A stretch of 64,000 nucleotides of DNA from Chitinophagales bacterium (lineage in GTDB: Bacteria > Bacteroidota > Bacteroidia > Chitinophagales > Chitinophagaceae): positions 62,001-126,000 of the forward strand of contig JAFLBM010000010.1 in NCBI GenBank assembly GCA_017303455.1, in the 5' to 3' direction. Position 1 is the first letter of the stretch, and the number at the start of each line of letters is the position of its first letter. Of this stretch, positions 26,940 to 35,922 are shown in pieces. Below the pieces are notes generated by a model. It was not told the origin of the DNA and ran no database searches. It was given only the letters and a program-made list of their open reading frames with translations. A program made the position numbers and the translations under genes.

Positions 26940-28403
26940 ATGAAAATGAAAAAACATTATCTATATATTTTCCTTGCTGCCGGGCTTCTTTCAGCAACAG
27001 GATGCCAGAAGAGCAACCTTGCTCCTGTACCCTCTACATCGATATCTGACCTGTCTGCTTTTTCAACTGCTAGCAGGATTGAAGGCCAAGTAAGAGGCAT
27101 TTATGCATCAATAAAAAACTCTGGTATGTTTGGTGGCCGTTACCAGATATTCAATGATATCCGTGGCGGCGATTTTATGAATGACCGTACCAATGTGGTT
27201 ACGGGCTATGATATCTGGAGTTATACTCCCAGTAACAGTTCTACAAACAGTGTACAGAATCATTGGAGACGAGCTTATTTTGTTATTAACCTTGCAAACG
27301 TTTTTATTGATGGTATGGCAGCCGGAGGTACTGCAGTAGTTGGCGATGCTTTATCCAAGAATTATGTAGGTGAAGCAAGATTACTGAGAGCAATGAGTTA
27401 TTATTCTTTGCTCCAGTTTTATGCAAGACCCTACTGGGATGGTAATGGAAGCAAGCCGGGTGTTCCTTTACGTTTGACAGGTAATACCGGTTCCGCTGAT
27501 TACGCATTAGCGAGAGCAACCGTTGCTGAGGTTTATACCCAGATATTAGCTGATCTTACTTTCGCTGAACAGAACCTTCCGCTTACTTATGCTAATGCAA
27601 CACTCAATACAACCAGGGCTCACCGTAATACGGCGATAGCTTTAAAAACGAGAGTATACCTGAGTATGCAGCAATATGGCAATGTGATCACAGAAGCGAA
27701 TAAGATCGTTTCAGCTACGGCACCATTTACAGCATCTACTGGCGTGGCACATGCATTACAGGCTGATATTACCAATGTTTTCAAAACACCTTATACAACT
27801 ACTGAGTCAATTTTGTCAATGCCCTTTGCTTCTAATGAACCCCCGGGAACGCAAAACCAGTTAGGCTATTATTATTGTCCTTCTGCATTCAATGGAGGTA
27901 ATGGAGAATATTCATTGCTTTCAACCGGTATTATCTCTAATGCTGGCTGGCTGGCTACCGACAGAAGAAAGGCTATGATCATCACTTCCGGTGGCAAAAC
28001 TTACCTGTCCAAGTTCCCAACCGGTGGAAACTTTACCGACTGGGCTCCTGTTATCAGGTATGCTGAAGTCCTGCTGAACCTTGCCGAAGCAAGGGTACGT
28101 TCAACCAATACCGTTGATGCGCAGGCTGTGGCTTTGCTGAATGCCATCCGCGGCCGTTCAGATGCTTCTACCGTTTTCACAGTAGGAAGTTTTGCTAATG
28201 CTGCTGCGCTGGCTGATGCAATAATGACAGAAAGAAGGATTGAATTAATGGGGGAAGGATTTGCTGGTGCGGATCTTACCCGCCTTGGTTTACCGCTCCC
28301 GGCCAAACCAGGTGTTAACTCAATTGCTCCAACCGGTCAGCAATATATTTGGCCGATCTCATCCGATGAACTTTTATTAAACCCGCTTTGTACTGATAAC
28401 TAA
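26940..28403 (+). CDS. SusD/RagB-type nutrient-binding lipoprotein
   Basis: 487-residue surface lipoprotein with lipobox SATGC (Cys22). Helical TPR-like core with SusD features: YYSLLQFYARPYW, the AEARV region (LNLAEARVRS), and the C-terminal ERRIELMGEGFAGADLTRLG. It would bind substrate on the surface as the lid of the SusC channel encoded just upstream. The two genes are certainly co-transcribed; a strong terminator follows. Confidence 0.92.
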   Translation: MKMKKHYLYIFLAAGLLSATGCQKSNLAPVPSTSISDLSAFSTASRIEGQVRGIYASIKNSGMFGGRYQIFNDIRGGDFMNDRTNVVTGYDIWSYTPSNSSTNSVQNHWRRAYFVINLANVFIDGMAAGGTAVVGDALSKNYVGEARLLRAMSYYSLLQFYARPYWDGNGSKPGVPLRLTGNTGSADYALARATVAEVYTQILADLTFAEQNLPLTYANATLNTTRAHRNTAIALKTRVYLSMQQYGNVITEANKIVSATAPFTASTGVAHALQADITNVFKTPYTTTESILSMPFASNEPPGTQNQLGYYYCPSAFNGGNGEYSLLSTGIISNAGWLATDRRKAMIITSGGKTYLSKFPTGGNFTDWAPVIRYAEVLLNLAEARVRSTNTVDAQAVALLNAIRGRSDASTVFTVGSFANAAALADAIMTERRIELMGEGFAGADLTRLGLPLPAKPGVNSIAPTGQQYIWPISSDELLLNPLCTDN

Positions 28404-28426
28404 TCAGAAGAAGAGTTCTCGAAAAT

Positions 28427-28465
28427 AAAAAAGGGAAGCTGCCATCTGGCAGCTTCCCTTTTTTT
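28427..28465. terminator. bidirectional intrinsic terminator
   Basis: 18-bp stem AAAAAAGGGAAGCTGCCA/TGGCAGCTTCCCTTTTTT with a loop of about four bases (ATCT counted within the closing pair). It separates the SusCD operon from the convergent TlpA-like gene and should act in both directions. Confidence 0.85.
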
Positions 28466-28476
28466 AACTATATCAC

Positions 28477-29670
28477 TTACTTCAGTAATTCCGCCAGCTT
28501 CATTTCCAGCTGCTCTCCCCTCAACCGTTCTGCGATGATCTTTCCATCGGGATCAACGAGGAAATTATACGGAATACCTACTTCGCCAAAACCATAAATA
28601 GGTACAACAGCACTTTCCCAGCCTTTCAGGTCGCTGATATGTGTCCAGGTCAGTTTATCATCTTTAATGGCTTTGAGCCAGGCATCTTTTTTCTCATCTA
28701 ATGAAACACCGAGAATCGTAAAATTTTTATCCTTAAACTTATTGTACGCATTCACTACGTTCGGGTTTTCAAAGCGGCAGGGCTGGCACCAACTGGCCCA
28801 AAAATCAACCAGCACATATTTTCCTTTGTACGAACTCAGTTTTACTTCTTTCCCGTTCACATCGGGCAATGCAAAATCAACCGCCGGTTTTCCCACCCAG
28901 GCAGCCGCCTGTGCTTTTTGCATTTGTAGATCCAATCCTCTTTTCACTTCCGCCACTCCTTTGTGTTCAGGGTATTTTGCAGCCACATCACTGATGATAC
29001 TGACGAGTTCATCATTACCAATTCCGGTTAATCCAAAGGACGGATTGTTGGCGGTGGTCTGGTAATAACCCAGTTCAAACATCGTCAGTGCCGGGTTAGA
29101 GGATTTCTTAGCTGCCTCGGTGAATAATGCTTTTAACTGGTCAGCAATCTGCCGGTGTTCATTCACCAAGGGGATCATGATACTATCAGGTGCATTGCCC
29201 CGTTGGAGGCTGTCTCCTTTGCGGCTCAGCTCATATATCTTTTGCAGCTCTTTGTTGAAGCCGGTCATAAAATCTTTCAGCTGCTGGCTGGCTGTTGAGC
29301 CCGTTACTTCATACTTGTCTGCAAATTCATTATTCTGCGGGCTGAAGCTTACATCCAGTTTTATCTTCTTTGCATCATTGATGACAGAAGCAATCGGAAA
29401 ATTTTGCTGGTCCAACCGCAGGTTGAATACCACTGCTTCGGCAGGATCTGCTTTTAATGCATACTTTCCGTCGGTACCGATCAGCATTGAATCCACCACA
29501 TTCCGCTGCATCGTGGACACCGGCACTTCTTCCAGGTAGATCATCTTTGCTTTGTTATTCGTCAATGTGCCGCTGATCTCAAACCCTCCTTTTTTCCCGC
29601 TATCCTTGCAGGAAGAAATAAGTACAATTGATAAGCCGGCGATGATTACCGGTATCGCTGGTATTCGCAT
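28477..29670 (-). CDS. TlpA-like thiol-disulfide oxidoreductase lipoprotein with DUF4369 domain
   Basis: 397 residues. Lipobox ISSC (Cys21). N-terminal DUF4369-like beta domain (about 28-125), a helical linker, then a thioredoxin domain with WASWCQPCR active site (Cys295, Cys298) and cis-Pro region GIPYNFLVDPDG near 370. It would reduce or rearrange disulphides at the inner face of the outer membrane or periplasm. It ends the minus-strand operon begun by gatB, one base separating them. Confidence 0.88.
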   Translation of the reverse strand: MRIPAIPVIIAGLSIVLISSCKDSGKKGGFEISGTLTNNKAKMIYLEEVPVSTMQRNVVDSMLIGTDGKYALKADPAEAVVFNLRLDQQNFPIASVINDAKKIKLDVSFSPQNNEFADKYEVTGSTASQQLKDFMTGFNKELQKIYELSRKGDSLQRGNAPDSIMIPLVNEHRQIADQLKALFTEAAKKSSNPALTMFELGYYQTTANNPSFGLTGIGNDELVSIISDVAAKYPEHKGVAEVKRGLDLQMQKAQAAAWVGKPAVDFALPDVNGKEVKLSSYKGKYVLVDFWASWCQPCRFENPNVVNAYNKFKDKNFTILGVSLDEKKDAWLKAIKDDKLTWTHISDLKGWESAVVPIYGFGEVGIPYNFLVDPDGKIIAERLRGEQLEMKLAELLK

Positions 29671-29671
29671 A

Positions 29672-31120
29672 TTATGATTTTAATTTTTTCAATAATAACT
29701 CGTTGGTCACTTTAGGGTCGGCTTTCCCTTTGGATTGCTTCATCACTTCTCCAACGAAAAGCGAGATCAATCCTTTCTTTCCTTTTTTATACTCTACCAC
29801 TTTATCGGCCAGTTTTTCCAGCACTCCGTCAATAATTGGTTCAATAGAAGAAACATCCGATTGCTGTACCAGGTTTTCTTCGGTTGCAATCTGCAGTGGA
29901 TCTTTTAATGGCTGCTGTAGTAAAGACGAAAACAATTTTGTGGACGCAATGGAGAAACTCAGCTTTCCTTCATCTGTTAATTGGATAACAGCAGCGATCT
30001 TCTCCGGCTGCACAGGAAAATCACCGATCTCCTTATTATTCTCATTCAGCCATGATTTCACCGGGCCCAGCATCCAGTTAGCTGCACCTTTATAATTCTT
30101 CGTGCAGGCAATGATCTTTTCAAAATAATCAGCAAAGGCTTTTTCTTCTGTCAGCACTGCCGCATCATAATCCGACAACTGGTATTGTGAAATGTACTTT
30201 TTAATTCTTTCTGTATGCAGCACCGGCAGTTGCTGCCTCATTCTTTCAATAAATTCTTCCTGTAAATGAAAGGGGGCCAGGTCAGGTTCAGGGAAATAAC
30301 GATAATCATCTGCATCCTCTTTTTCCCTGGTGGCAAAAGTGGTGCCGTTATTCGCATCAAAGCTCCTGGTTTGTTGTATAACGGGTTCTCCTTTATCAAC
30401 AAGCTCCATCAGCCGTTTGGCTTCAAACTCAATAGCCCGTTTAACGTTACGGATCGAGTTGAGGTTCTTCACCTCTACTTTTGTTCCCAGTTGGCTTTTA
30501 CCCTTCAAACGAACTGAAATATTCGCATCACAACGCAGGCTGCCCTCTTCCATATTACCATCGCAGATCTCCAGGTAGCGGACTAATTTCCTGATCTCGC
30601 TGACATAGGCGAACGCTTCTTCCGCTGACCTAATATCCGGTTCTGTTACAATTTCGATCAGGGCAGTTCCGGCCCGGTTATAATCCACGCAGGTATTTTC
30701 CGGGTCAGCATCATGAATACTTTTACCGGCATCTTCTTCCATATGAATCCGGTTGAGCCGGATCTTTCTTTCTCCTTCCGAAATATATATGGTTACATAT
30801 CCGCCTTTACAAACCGGCGTGCTGTGTTGTGATACCTGGTAACCTTTTGGCAGGTCGGGGTAGAAATAATTCTTACGGGCAAAATAGTTGTAGCGTTCGA
30901 TCTCACAATGACAGGCCAGTCCCATTTTGACCGCATATTCGATGGCTTTCCGGTTCATTTTAGGTAATGTGCCGGGATGAGCCAATGTGATCGGGCTGAC
31001 ATGGGTGTTTGGTTCAGCTCCAAAAGCAATGCTGTCTCCACAAAAAAGTTTACTGTTCGTTTGCAACTGGGCATGCACTTCCAGTCCCACCACTATTTCA
31101 TATTTACTGTAGTCTGTCAT
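29672..31120 (-). CDS. gatB: aspartyl/glutamyl-tRNA(Asn/Gln) amidotransferase subunit B
   Basis: Part of GatCAB, which converts Glu-tRNA-Gln or Asp-tRNA-Asn to the amidated form. The 482-residue protein has the N-terminal signature YEIVVGLEVHAQLQTNSKLF, the YFYPDLPKGYQVSQ segment, EEGSLRCDANISVRLKG and the C-terminal YqeY-like tail ending in KVTNELLLKKL. Its partners gatA and gatC are not in the window. A perfect -7 box lies just upstream. Confidence 0.95.
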   Translation of the reverse strand: MTDYSKYEIVVGLEVHAQLQTNSKLFCGDSIAFGAEPNTHVSPITLAHPGTLPKMNRKAIEYAVKMGLACHCEIERYNYFARKNYFYPDLPKGYQVSQHSTPVCKGGYVTIYISEGERKIRLNRIHMEEDAGKSIHDADPENTCVDYNRAGTALIEIVTEPDIRSAEEAFAYVSEIRKLVRYLEICDGNMEEGSLRCDANISVRLKGKSQLGTKVEVKNLNSIRNVKRAIEFEAKRLMELVDKGEPVIQQTRSFDANNGTTFATREKEDADDYRYFPEPDLAPFHLQEEFIERMRQQLPVLHTERIKKYISQYQLSDYDAAVLTEEKAFADYFEKIIACTKNYKGAANWMLGPVKSWLNENNKEIGDFPVQPEKIAAVIQLTDEGKLSFSIASTKLFSSLLQQPLKDPLQIATEENLVQQSDVSSIEPIIDGVLEKLADKVVEYKKGKKGLISLFVGEVMKQSKGKADPKVTNELLLKKLKS

Positions 31121-31133
31121 TTTTTAAACCCTG

Positions 31134-31141
31134 CAAAAATA
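31134..31141 (-). promoter_or_regulatory. -7 box for gatB
   Basis: TATTTTTG on the minus strand matches TANNTTTG exactly and ends about 13 bases before the gatB ATG. Transcription would therefore start only a few bases before the start codon. No TTG at the -33 spacing. Confidence 0.4.
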
Positions 31142-31167
31142 GGTCAATTCAGCGGTGTGGGTTCTTC

Positions 31168-31202
31168 TAAAAAAAGAAACCCTCCCGCCTGGGGCGGGAG
31201 GG
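31168..31202 (-). terminator. intrinsic terminator of the PDZ gene
   Basis: Perfect 10-bp stem CCCTCCCGCC/GGCGGGAGGG with a three-base loop (31180-31202); on the minus strand it is followed by TTTCTTTTTTT. Confidence 0.85.
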
Positions 31203-31226
31203 CACTACATTCATAATATATAATAA

Positions 31227-32240
31227 TTAAAGATCTGCCGTTTTCAGTTTGCGGGGGATCTTTACTTCGATATTCTGTGTTTTACCGGCTCTCTGCAGTT
31301 TCAGCATCACGGAACCTTTTTCCTTGCTTTCACGGATAATCTTTGCCATTTCATCAGCACCATTCACTGCTTTGCCATCTGCTTCCAGTATCACATCATC
31401 TTCCTTCACCCCGGCTTTTTCAGCATTACTTTCATCATCCACTTCTATTACTTTTACGCCTTTCCCATCTTCGGTATCCTGGACAGATAAACCCAGTTTG
31501 GGACTACCGCCTGACCAGCTCCAGTTTTGGCCAAAGGGCTGCATGACACGGGGAACAGCTGGAGTTCTCGGCATGATGTGTTCAAAATCAAGATCACCCA
31601 GGTCCATATTAAAGCCTTCGGTGGTATAGATATTTGTTGTCCCTTTCCATTTACCCAGTTCAGCGGTTACTTTTTGGTCTTTTTTATCACGGAGGTAAGC
31701 AATCGTTATTTTATCACCCGGTTTGTGTTTCCTGATAGTTGCCGTAAGATCATCCGGGTCTTCGATCTTTGTATCATCAATCTTTGTGATCACATCACCT
31801 TCTTTGAGCCCTGCTTTTTCGGCACCACTTCCTTTTGTAACAGCTTGCAACCTTACACCATTCTCCGTTTTTTCAGTGGTCACACCCAGCATTGCCCTGT
31901 TGGAATCAACACTTACTTTCCTTTTAAGGCCACTCTGTGCCGGGAAAGTATTGAACCCACTCATGCCATCGGCAAAAGCCCAGACATCTTTGATCTTGTT
32001 GCGGCGAACGGTTATATCAGCATCTTTGTATTCATCCAGCGATTTACCATTCACCGTGATCTTGTCGCCATTGATCTCCACCACCACTTTTTCATCTTTA
32101 TCCCCTTTGCGGGTAATGATGATCTGCTCGGCATCTTTTTTATCCTTCGCTTTTTCTTCCGGCTGTGCCAGCAGTGAAGCAGGAAGAACCATGGCTGCTG
32201 CCAGGGCAAGCACAGAAAATTTTCTACTAACCTGTATCAT
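31227..32240 (-). CDS. secreted protein with two PDZ domains
   Basis: 337 residues. Signal peptide MIQVSRKFSVLALAAAMVLPASLLAQ, a charged Lys/Asp/Glu-rich stretch, and two PDZ domains (about 113-195, with SGAEKAGLKEGDVITKIDD, and about 245-328, with NAEKAGVKEDDVILEADG). There is no protease domain, so it is likely a binding or scaffold protein of the periplasm. Its promoter region contains a long palindrome, so regulation by a dimeric repressor is plausible. Confidence 0.88.
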   Translation of the reverse strand: MIQVSRKFSVLALAAAMVLPASLLAQPEEKAKDKKDAEQIIITRKGDKDEKVVVEINGDKITVNGKSLDEYKDADITVRRNKIKDVWAFADGMSGFNTFPAQSGLKRKVSVDSNRAMLGVTTEKTENGVRLQAVTKGSGAEKAGLKEGDVITKIDDTKIEDPDDLTATIRKHKPGDKITIAYLRDKKDQKVTAELGKWKGTTNIYTTEGFNMDLGDLDFEHIMPRTPAVPRVMQPFGQNWSWSGGSPKLGLSVQDTEDGKGVKVIEVDDESNAEKAGVKEDDVILEADGKAVNGADEMAKIIRESKEKGSVMLKLQRAGKTQNIEVKIPRKLKTADL

Positions 32241-32260
32241 AATTTTTGTTTTAATAAATT

Positions 32261-32282
32261 ATCTACGTCAAATTTCGTAGAT
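32261..32282. promoter_or_regulatory. palindromic operator-like site in front of the PDZ gene
   Basis: Perfect 7-bp arms ATCTACG/CGTAGAT around 8 bases TCAAATTT. It lies between the -7 box (32283-32290) and the start codon at 32240, exactly where a repressor would block transcription or where a 5'-UTR hairpin would form. The binding protein is unknown. Confidence 0.5.
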
Positions 32283-32290
32283 CAAATATA
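32283..32290 (-). promoter_or_regulatory. -7 box for the PDZ gene
   Basis: TATATTTG on the minus strand, an exact TANNTTTG, 42 bases before the start codon and directly next to the palindrome at 32261-32282. Confidence 0.4.
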
Positions 32291-32357
32291 ATGAGATTTT
32301 CTGTATTACGAAATGTTTCGGAAATGTTAAATGCCTGGCGGTTTTTAAAAGGCCCGA

Positions 32358-32873
32358 TCAGCGGACAAGCGGGTTAATAGCTTCATAAGTGCGGACCGGG
32401 TACCCGTCCACTTCTTCATTACCAATATATATCATCCCGCATTTCTCCAAAACCCGGATGGAGCCTGTATTGCCCGGCTCTGCCCTTCCCACGATGCGGC
32501 TAAGGTGCAGCTTTTCAAATCCATAACGGATACTGGCATCAGCCGCTTCGGTGGCGTATCCTTTTCCCCAATATTGCTTCATGAACCGGTATCCCAGGTC
32601 AATTTCATTGAGTTCGGCCCTGTACTTCAACCCACACCAGCCCATGAATTCACCGGTTTCTCTGATATGCACCGCCCAACGACCGTGGTTGTAAAGAGCA
32701 TACTGGGGCAAAATGGTTTTTTCCAATACCGTTGCCGCTTGTTCAATACCTTCTATAGGATCATGTGTAAACCTTGTTACTTCCGGGTCAAGATTCAGTG
32801 TATAGACCAATGCTGCATCTTCGGTAGTGAAAAGACGGAACAGCAATCTTTGCGTTTCAAAAACCAGTGTCAT
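32358..32873 (-). CDS. GNAT family N-acetyltransferase
   Basis: 171 residues with the RimJ/RimL-type GNAT fold: TQRLLFRLFTTED at the N-terminus, IRETGEFMGWCGL, and the acetyl-CoA loop YWGKGYATEAADASIRYG, then NTGSIRVLEKCGM. It is likely to acetylate a small molecule or protein N-terminus. It does not share an operon with the PDZ gene on clear evidence; a 117-base gap separates them. Confidence 0.92.
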   Translation of the reverse strand: MTLVFETQRLLFRLFTTEDAALVYTLNLDPEVTRFTHDPIEGIEQAATVLEKTILPQYALYNHGRWAVHIRETGEFMGWCGLKYRAELNEIDLGYRFMKQYWGKGYATEAADASIRYGFEKLHLSRIVGRAEPGNTGSIRVLEKCGMIYIGNEEVDGYPVRTYEAINPLVR

Positions 32874-33002
32874 TATCTCAGTATGTGGTTTTTACGAAAA
32901 TTACCCGGTGATTTCCCTACCCTATAAGTGGTATTGGCCAGCGTTTTAAAATCGTGATTTTTGAATCAAACACCATCTTTACCATCCACAGCAACTAACC
33001 GT

Positions 33003-33143
33003 ATGGGCCCTGAAATATTTGCCATCATTTGTATACTGATCTGCATCGCTGCCCTCTATTTTGCTTTTAAGATCTACAAAGACACCCGGAAGATCAAAAA
33101 GAAGCAGTTGGAAGAAGATGATGAAACCCCTCTTCGCTTCTGA
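33003..33143 (+). CDS. small single-pass membrane protein
   Basis: 46 residues from the ATG at 33003 (MGPEIFAIICILICIAALYF): one hydrophobic helix (about 4-22), then a strongly basic patch (KIYKDTRKIKKK) and an acidic tail. The layout (helix, positive-inside basic stretch) is typical of a real small membrane protein. A longer frame starts with TTG at 32961. It lies convergent to alaS, with stops 3 bases apart. No family recognised. Confidence 0.55.
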   Translation: MGPEIFAIICILICIAALYFAFKIYKDTRKIKKKQLEEDDETPLRF

Positions 33144-33146
33144 CGA

Positions 33147-35753
33147 TTACAGCAACGATTTTACTTTTTCAATTACCTGTTGCAGGTGGCTGATATCCTG
33201 GCCGCCGGCAGTCGCCAATGTTTTTTGGCCGCCACCGCCGCCTTTGATCAAAGGGGCAATATGCTCTTTAATGATCTTTCCTGCATCTAAGTTTTTAGCA
33301 ACTGCCACTGTCTCTGACATTCCAACGGCCACAAATGGTTTGCCGCCGATATTGGCGCAAAGAACAGCCACATGATCCCGGAGATGGTTCTTCAGGTCAA
33401 AACATAATTTCTTGAGCGCATCGGCATTGCCGACTTCCACGATATCGCCGATAAAATTGATACTGTTGATGATCTCATCTTTCTGCAACAGCTCGTTCCG
33501 GATGATCACTAACTGCCGTGCTTCCATGGATTCCACATGTTTCATCAGTTCTGCATTTTCTGCCTGCAGGTTCTCCACGGCTTTCAGCAGATCTTTCGGG
33601 TTTTTCAACGTTTCTTTTACGGAAGCGATCAATGCAGCCTGTTCATTAATAAACTGCATAGCTGCTGCACCACAAACGGCTTCCACCCGGCGGACACCAG
33701 CCGCTACAGCAGATTCACTGGTGAGTTTGAACAGGCCGAGTTCGCCGGTGGCTCCCACATGTGTGCCGCCGCATAACTCTACGGAATAGTTAGGATCCAT
33801 GATCACCACTCTTACCACATCGCCGTATTTTTCGCCAAACAAGGCCATGGCACCCAGCTTCATGGCTTCGTCCTTTGGCATCGACTTGATAACTACGGGT
33901 ATATTGGCCCTGATCTTTTCATTCACCAGCTCTTCCACTTTGGCTATTTCTTCATCCGTTACTTTGGCAAAATGAGAAAAGTCGAAACGCAGATGCTCTT
34001 CGTTGACCAACGAACCTTTTTGTGCCACATGATTACCTAACACTTTTCTTAACGCAGCATGTAACAAGTGCGTGGCAGAGTGATGCAGTTCGGTCTGTTT
34101 TCTTTTTGTTGCATCCACTTTGGCAATCACTTCACCGGAGAGATCAGCAGGAATGGTTTCTGCAAAATGAATGATGAGATCATTATCTTTTTTGGTATCA
34201 ATAACGGATACCTGTTCATTGCCTATTGTCAATTGTCCCCGGTCACCTACCTGGCCTCCGCTTTCAGCATAGAATGGAGTTATATCCAGTACAAGCTGGT
34301 ATAATTCTTTGCCTTTGGCTTTTACTTTCCTGTATTTTAAAACGGATGCTTTAGCTTCTAATGAGTCATAGCCGACGAATTTATTGGAGCCGTCTTTAAG
34401 AACAACCCAGTCTCCTGCATCAATTGTGCCTGCTGCACGGGAACGGTCTTTTTGTTGTTGCATTTCAGCTTTGAATCCATCTTCATCGACGGTTAATTTA
34501 TTTTCGGCTGCAATCAGCTGTGTCAGGTCTAACGGGAACCCATAGGTGTCATATAATTCAAAGGAATCTTTTCCTGAAATACTTCCTTGTGCAATCAGAT
34601 CATCAACTCTTTTCAATCCTTTATCAAGCGTTCTCAAAAATGCATCTTCCTCTTCCTTCACCACTTTGCTCACAAAATCTACCTGCTGTTGCAACTCAGG
34701 AAATACAGTTTCAAATTGCTTGGCTAATACCGGCACTAACTGAGTAAGCAATGGTTGTTTATAATCCAGATATGAATAATAATACCGTACTGCCCTTCTT
34801 AATATCCGGCGGATAACATACCCTGCTCCGGTATTGGAAGGTAATTGCCCATCCGCTATTGTAAAACTGATAGCCCGGATATGATCTGCTAATACCCGGA
34901 ATGCCACCGCTTCTTTGGTATCACTGTAATCATATTTCTTGCCGGTGATCTTTTCTGTTACTGCGATGGTGCCGCTGAAAATATCCGTATCATAATTGGA
35001 GGTTTTACCCTGCAACACTCTTACCAATCGTTCTAATCCCATACCCGTATCCACATGGGTGGCAGGTAATGGTTCCAGGCTGCCGTCTTTTTTCCGGTTG
35101 TATTGAATGAATACATTATTCCATATTTCTATTACCTGCGGATGATCTTTGTTCACCAGTAAATGTCCCGGTGTTTGTTTTCTTTCTTCGTCAGGGCGGC
35201 AGTCCACATGTATCTCGCTGCAGGGGCCACAGGGACCTGTATCGCCCATTTCCCAGAAATTATCTTTCTTATTGCCATAGACAATATGTTCATCCGGCAA
35301 ATATTCTTTCCATTTTGCTAAAGCTACCGTTGATGCCGGCAGGCCTTCTTTGTTGTCACCTTCAAAGACCGTGGCATATAGCCGGTCAGCCGGTATTTTA
35401 TAAACAGCAGTCAGCAATTCCCAACTCCAGCTGATGGCTTCATTTTTAAAATAATCACCAAAACTCCAGTTGCCCAGCATTTCAAACATGGTATGATGAT
35501 AGGTATCCACCCCTACTTCTTCCAGGTCGTTATGCTTACCACTTACCCGCAAACATTTTTGGGTATCAGCCACCCGGCCATAAGGCGGAACTTTATTACC
35601 CAGGAAATAATCCTTGAACTGGTTCATCCCGGCATTGGTAAACATGAGGGTCGGGTCGTTTTTGACCACGATGGGGGCCGAAGGGACAATCGTGTGCCCT
35701 TTGGAGTGGAAAAAATCCAGGAAAGCCTTACGTATATCTGCGCTGGTCATCAT
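33147..35753 (-). CDS. alaS: alanine--tRNA ligase
   Basis: 868-residue class II synthetase charging tRNA-Ala. Catalytic domain starts MMTSADIRKAFLDFFHSKGH with motif 2 in the 60-80 region; the editing domain has the zinc ligands HHSATHLLHAALR and CGGTHVGATGE; the C-Ala domain ends the protein with a coiled coil and GGGGGQKTLATAGG. The second Met (35750) is an equally likely start. Divergent from the M23 gene across a shared promoter region. Confidence 0.97.
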   Translation of the reverse strand: MMTSADIRKAFLDFFHSKGHTIVPSAPIVVKNDPTLMFTNAGMNQFKDYFLGNKVPPYGRVADTQKCLRVSGKHNDLEEVGVDTYHHTMFEMLGNWSFGDYFKNEAISWSWELLTAVYKIPADRLYATVFEGDNKEGLPASTVALAKWKEYLPDEHIVYGNKKDNFWEMGDTGPCGPCSEIHVDCRPDEERKQTPGHLLVNKDHPQVIEIWNNVFIQYNRKKDGSLEPLPATHVDTGMGLERLVRVLQGKTSNYDTDIFSGTIAVTEKITGKKYDYSDTKEAVAFRVLADHIRAISFTIADGQLPSNTGAGYVIRRILRRAVRYYYSYLDYKQPLLTQLVPVLAKQFETVFPELQQQVDFVSKVVKEEEDAFLRTLDKGLKRVDDLIAQGSISGKDSFELYDTYGFPLDLTQLIAAENKLTVDEDGFKAEMQQQKDRSRAAGTIDAGDWVVLKDGSNKFVGYDSLEAKASVLKYRKVKAKGKELYQLVLDITPFYAESGGQVGDRGQLTIGNEQVSVIDTKKDNDLIIHFAETIPADLSGEVIAKVDATKRKQTELHHSATHLLHAALRKVLGNHVAQKGSLVNEEHLRFDFSHFAKVTDEEIAKVEELVNEKIRANIPVVIKSMPKDEAMKLGAMALFGEKYGDVVRVVIMDPNYSVELCGGTHVGATGELGLFKLTSESAVAAGVRRVEAVCGAAAMQFINEQAALIASVKETLKNPKDLLKAVENLQAENAELMKHVESMEARQLVIIRNELLQKDEIINSINFIGDIVEVGNADALKKLCFDLKNHLRDHVAVLCANIGGKPFVAVGMSETVAVAKNLDAGKIIKEHIAPLIKGGGGGQKTLATAGGQDISHLQQVIEKVKSLL

Positions 35754-35772
35754 AAATGTTGCCCGGGTTGGG

Positions 35773-35803
35773 TTGATTTTTGCTTATTAAGAGCCTATAT
35801 TTG
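35773..35803 (+). promoter_or_regulatory. promoter of the M23 peptidase gene
   Basis: TTG (35773-35775), 20 bases, TATATTTG (35796-35803), an exact -7 match with good spacing. It sits in the divergent gap with alaS; the leader before the ATG at 35923 would be about 110 bases. Confidence 0.45.
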
Positions 35804-35822
35804 TTTCCCTTGTAAAGGTTGG

Positions 35823-35854
35823 CAAAAGTACGGATTCAAACGTAGTCAGCCCAA
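35823..35854 (-). promoter_or_regulatory. promoter of alaS
   Basis: On the minus strand TTG (35854-35852), 21 bases, TACTTTTG (35830-35823), the latter an exact TANNTTTG. The alaS and M23 promoters overlap face to face in this gap. Confidence 0.4.
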
Positions 35855-35922
35855 TGAGAAGGCCGGTTCCATCCCTTGCAAGGCATCCATTTCAATATTC
35901 CAACTTAGCTGGCCGGCAGGCT

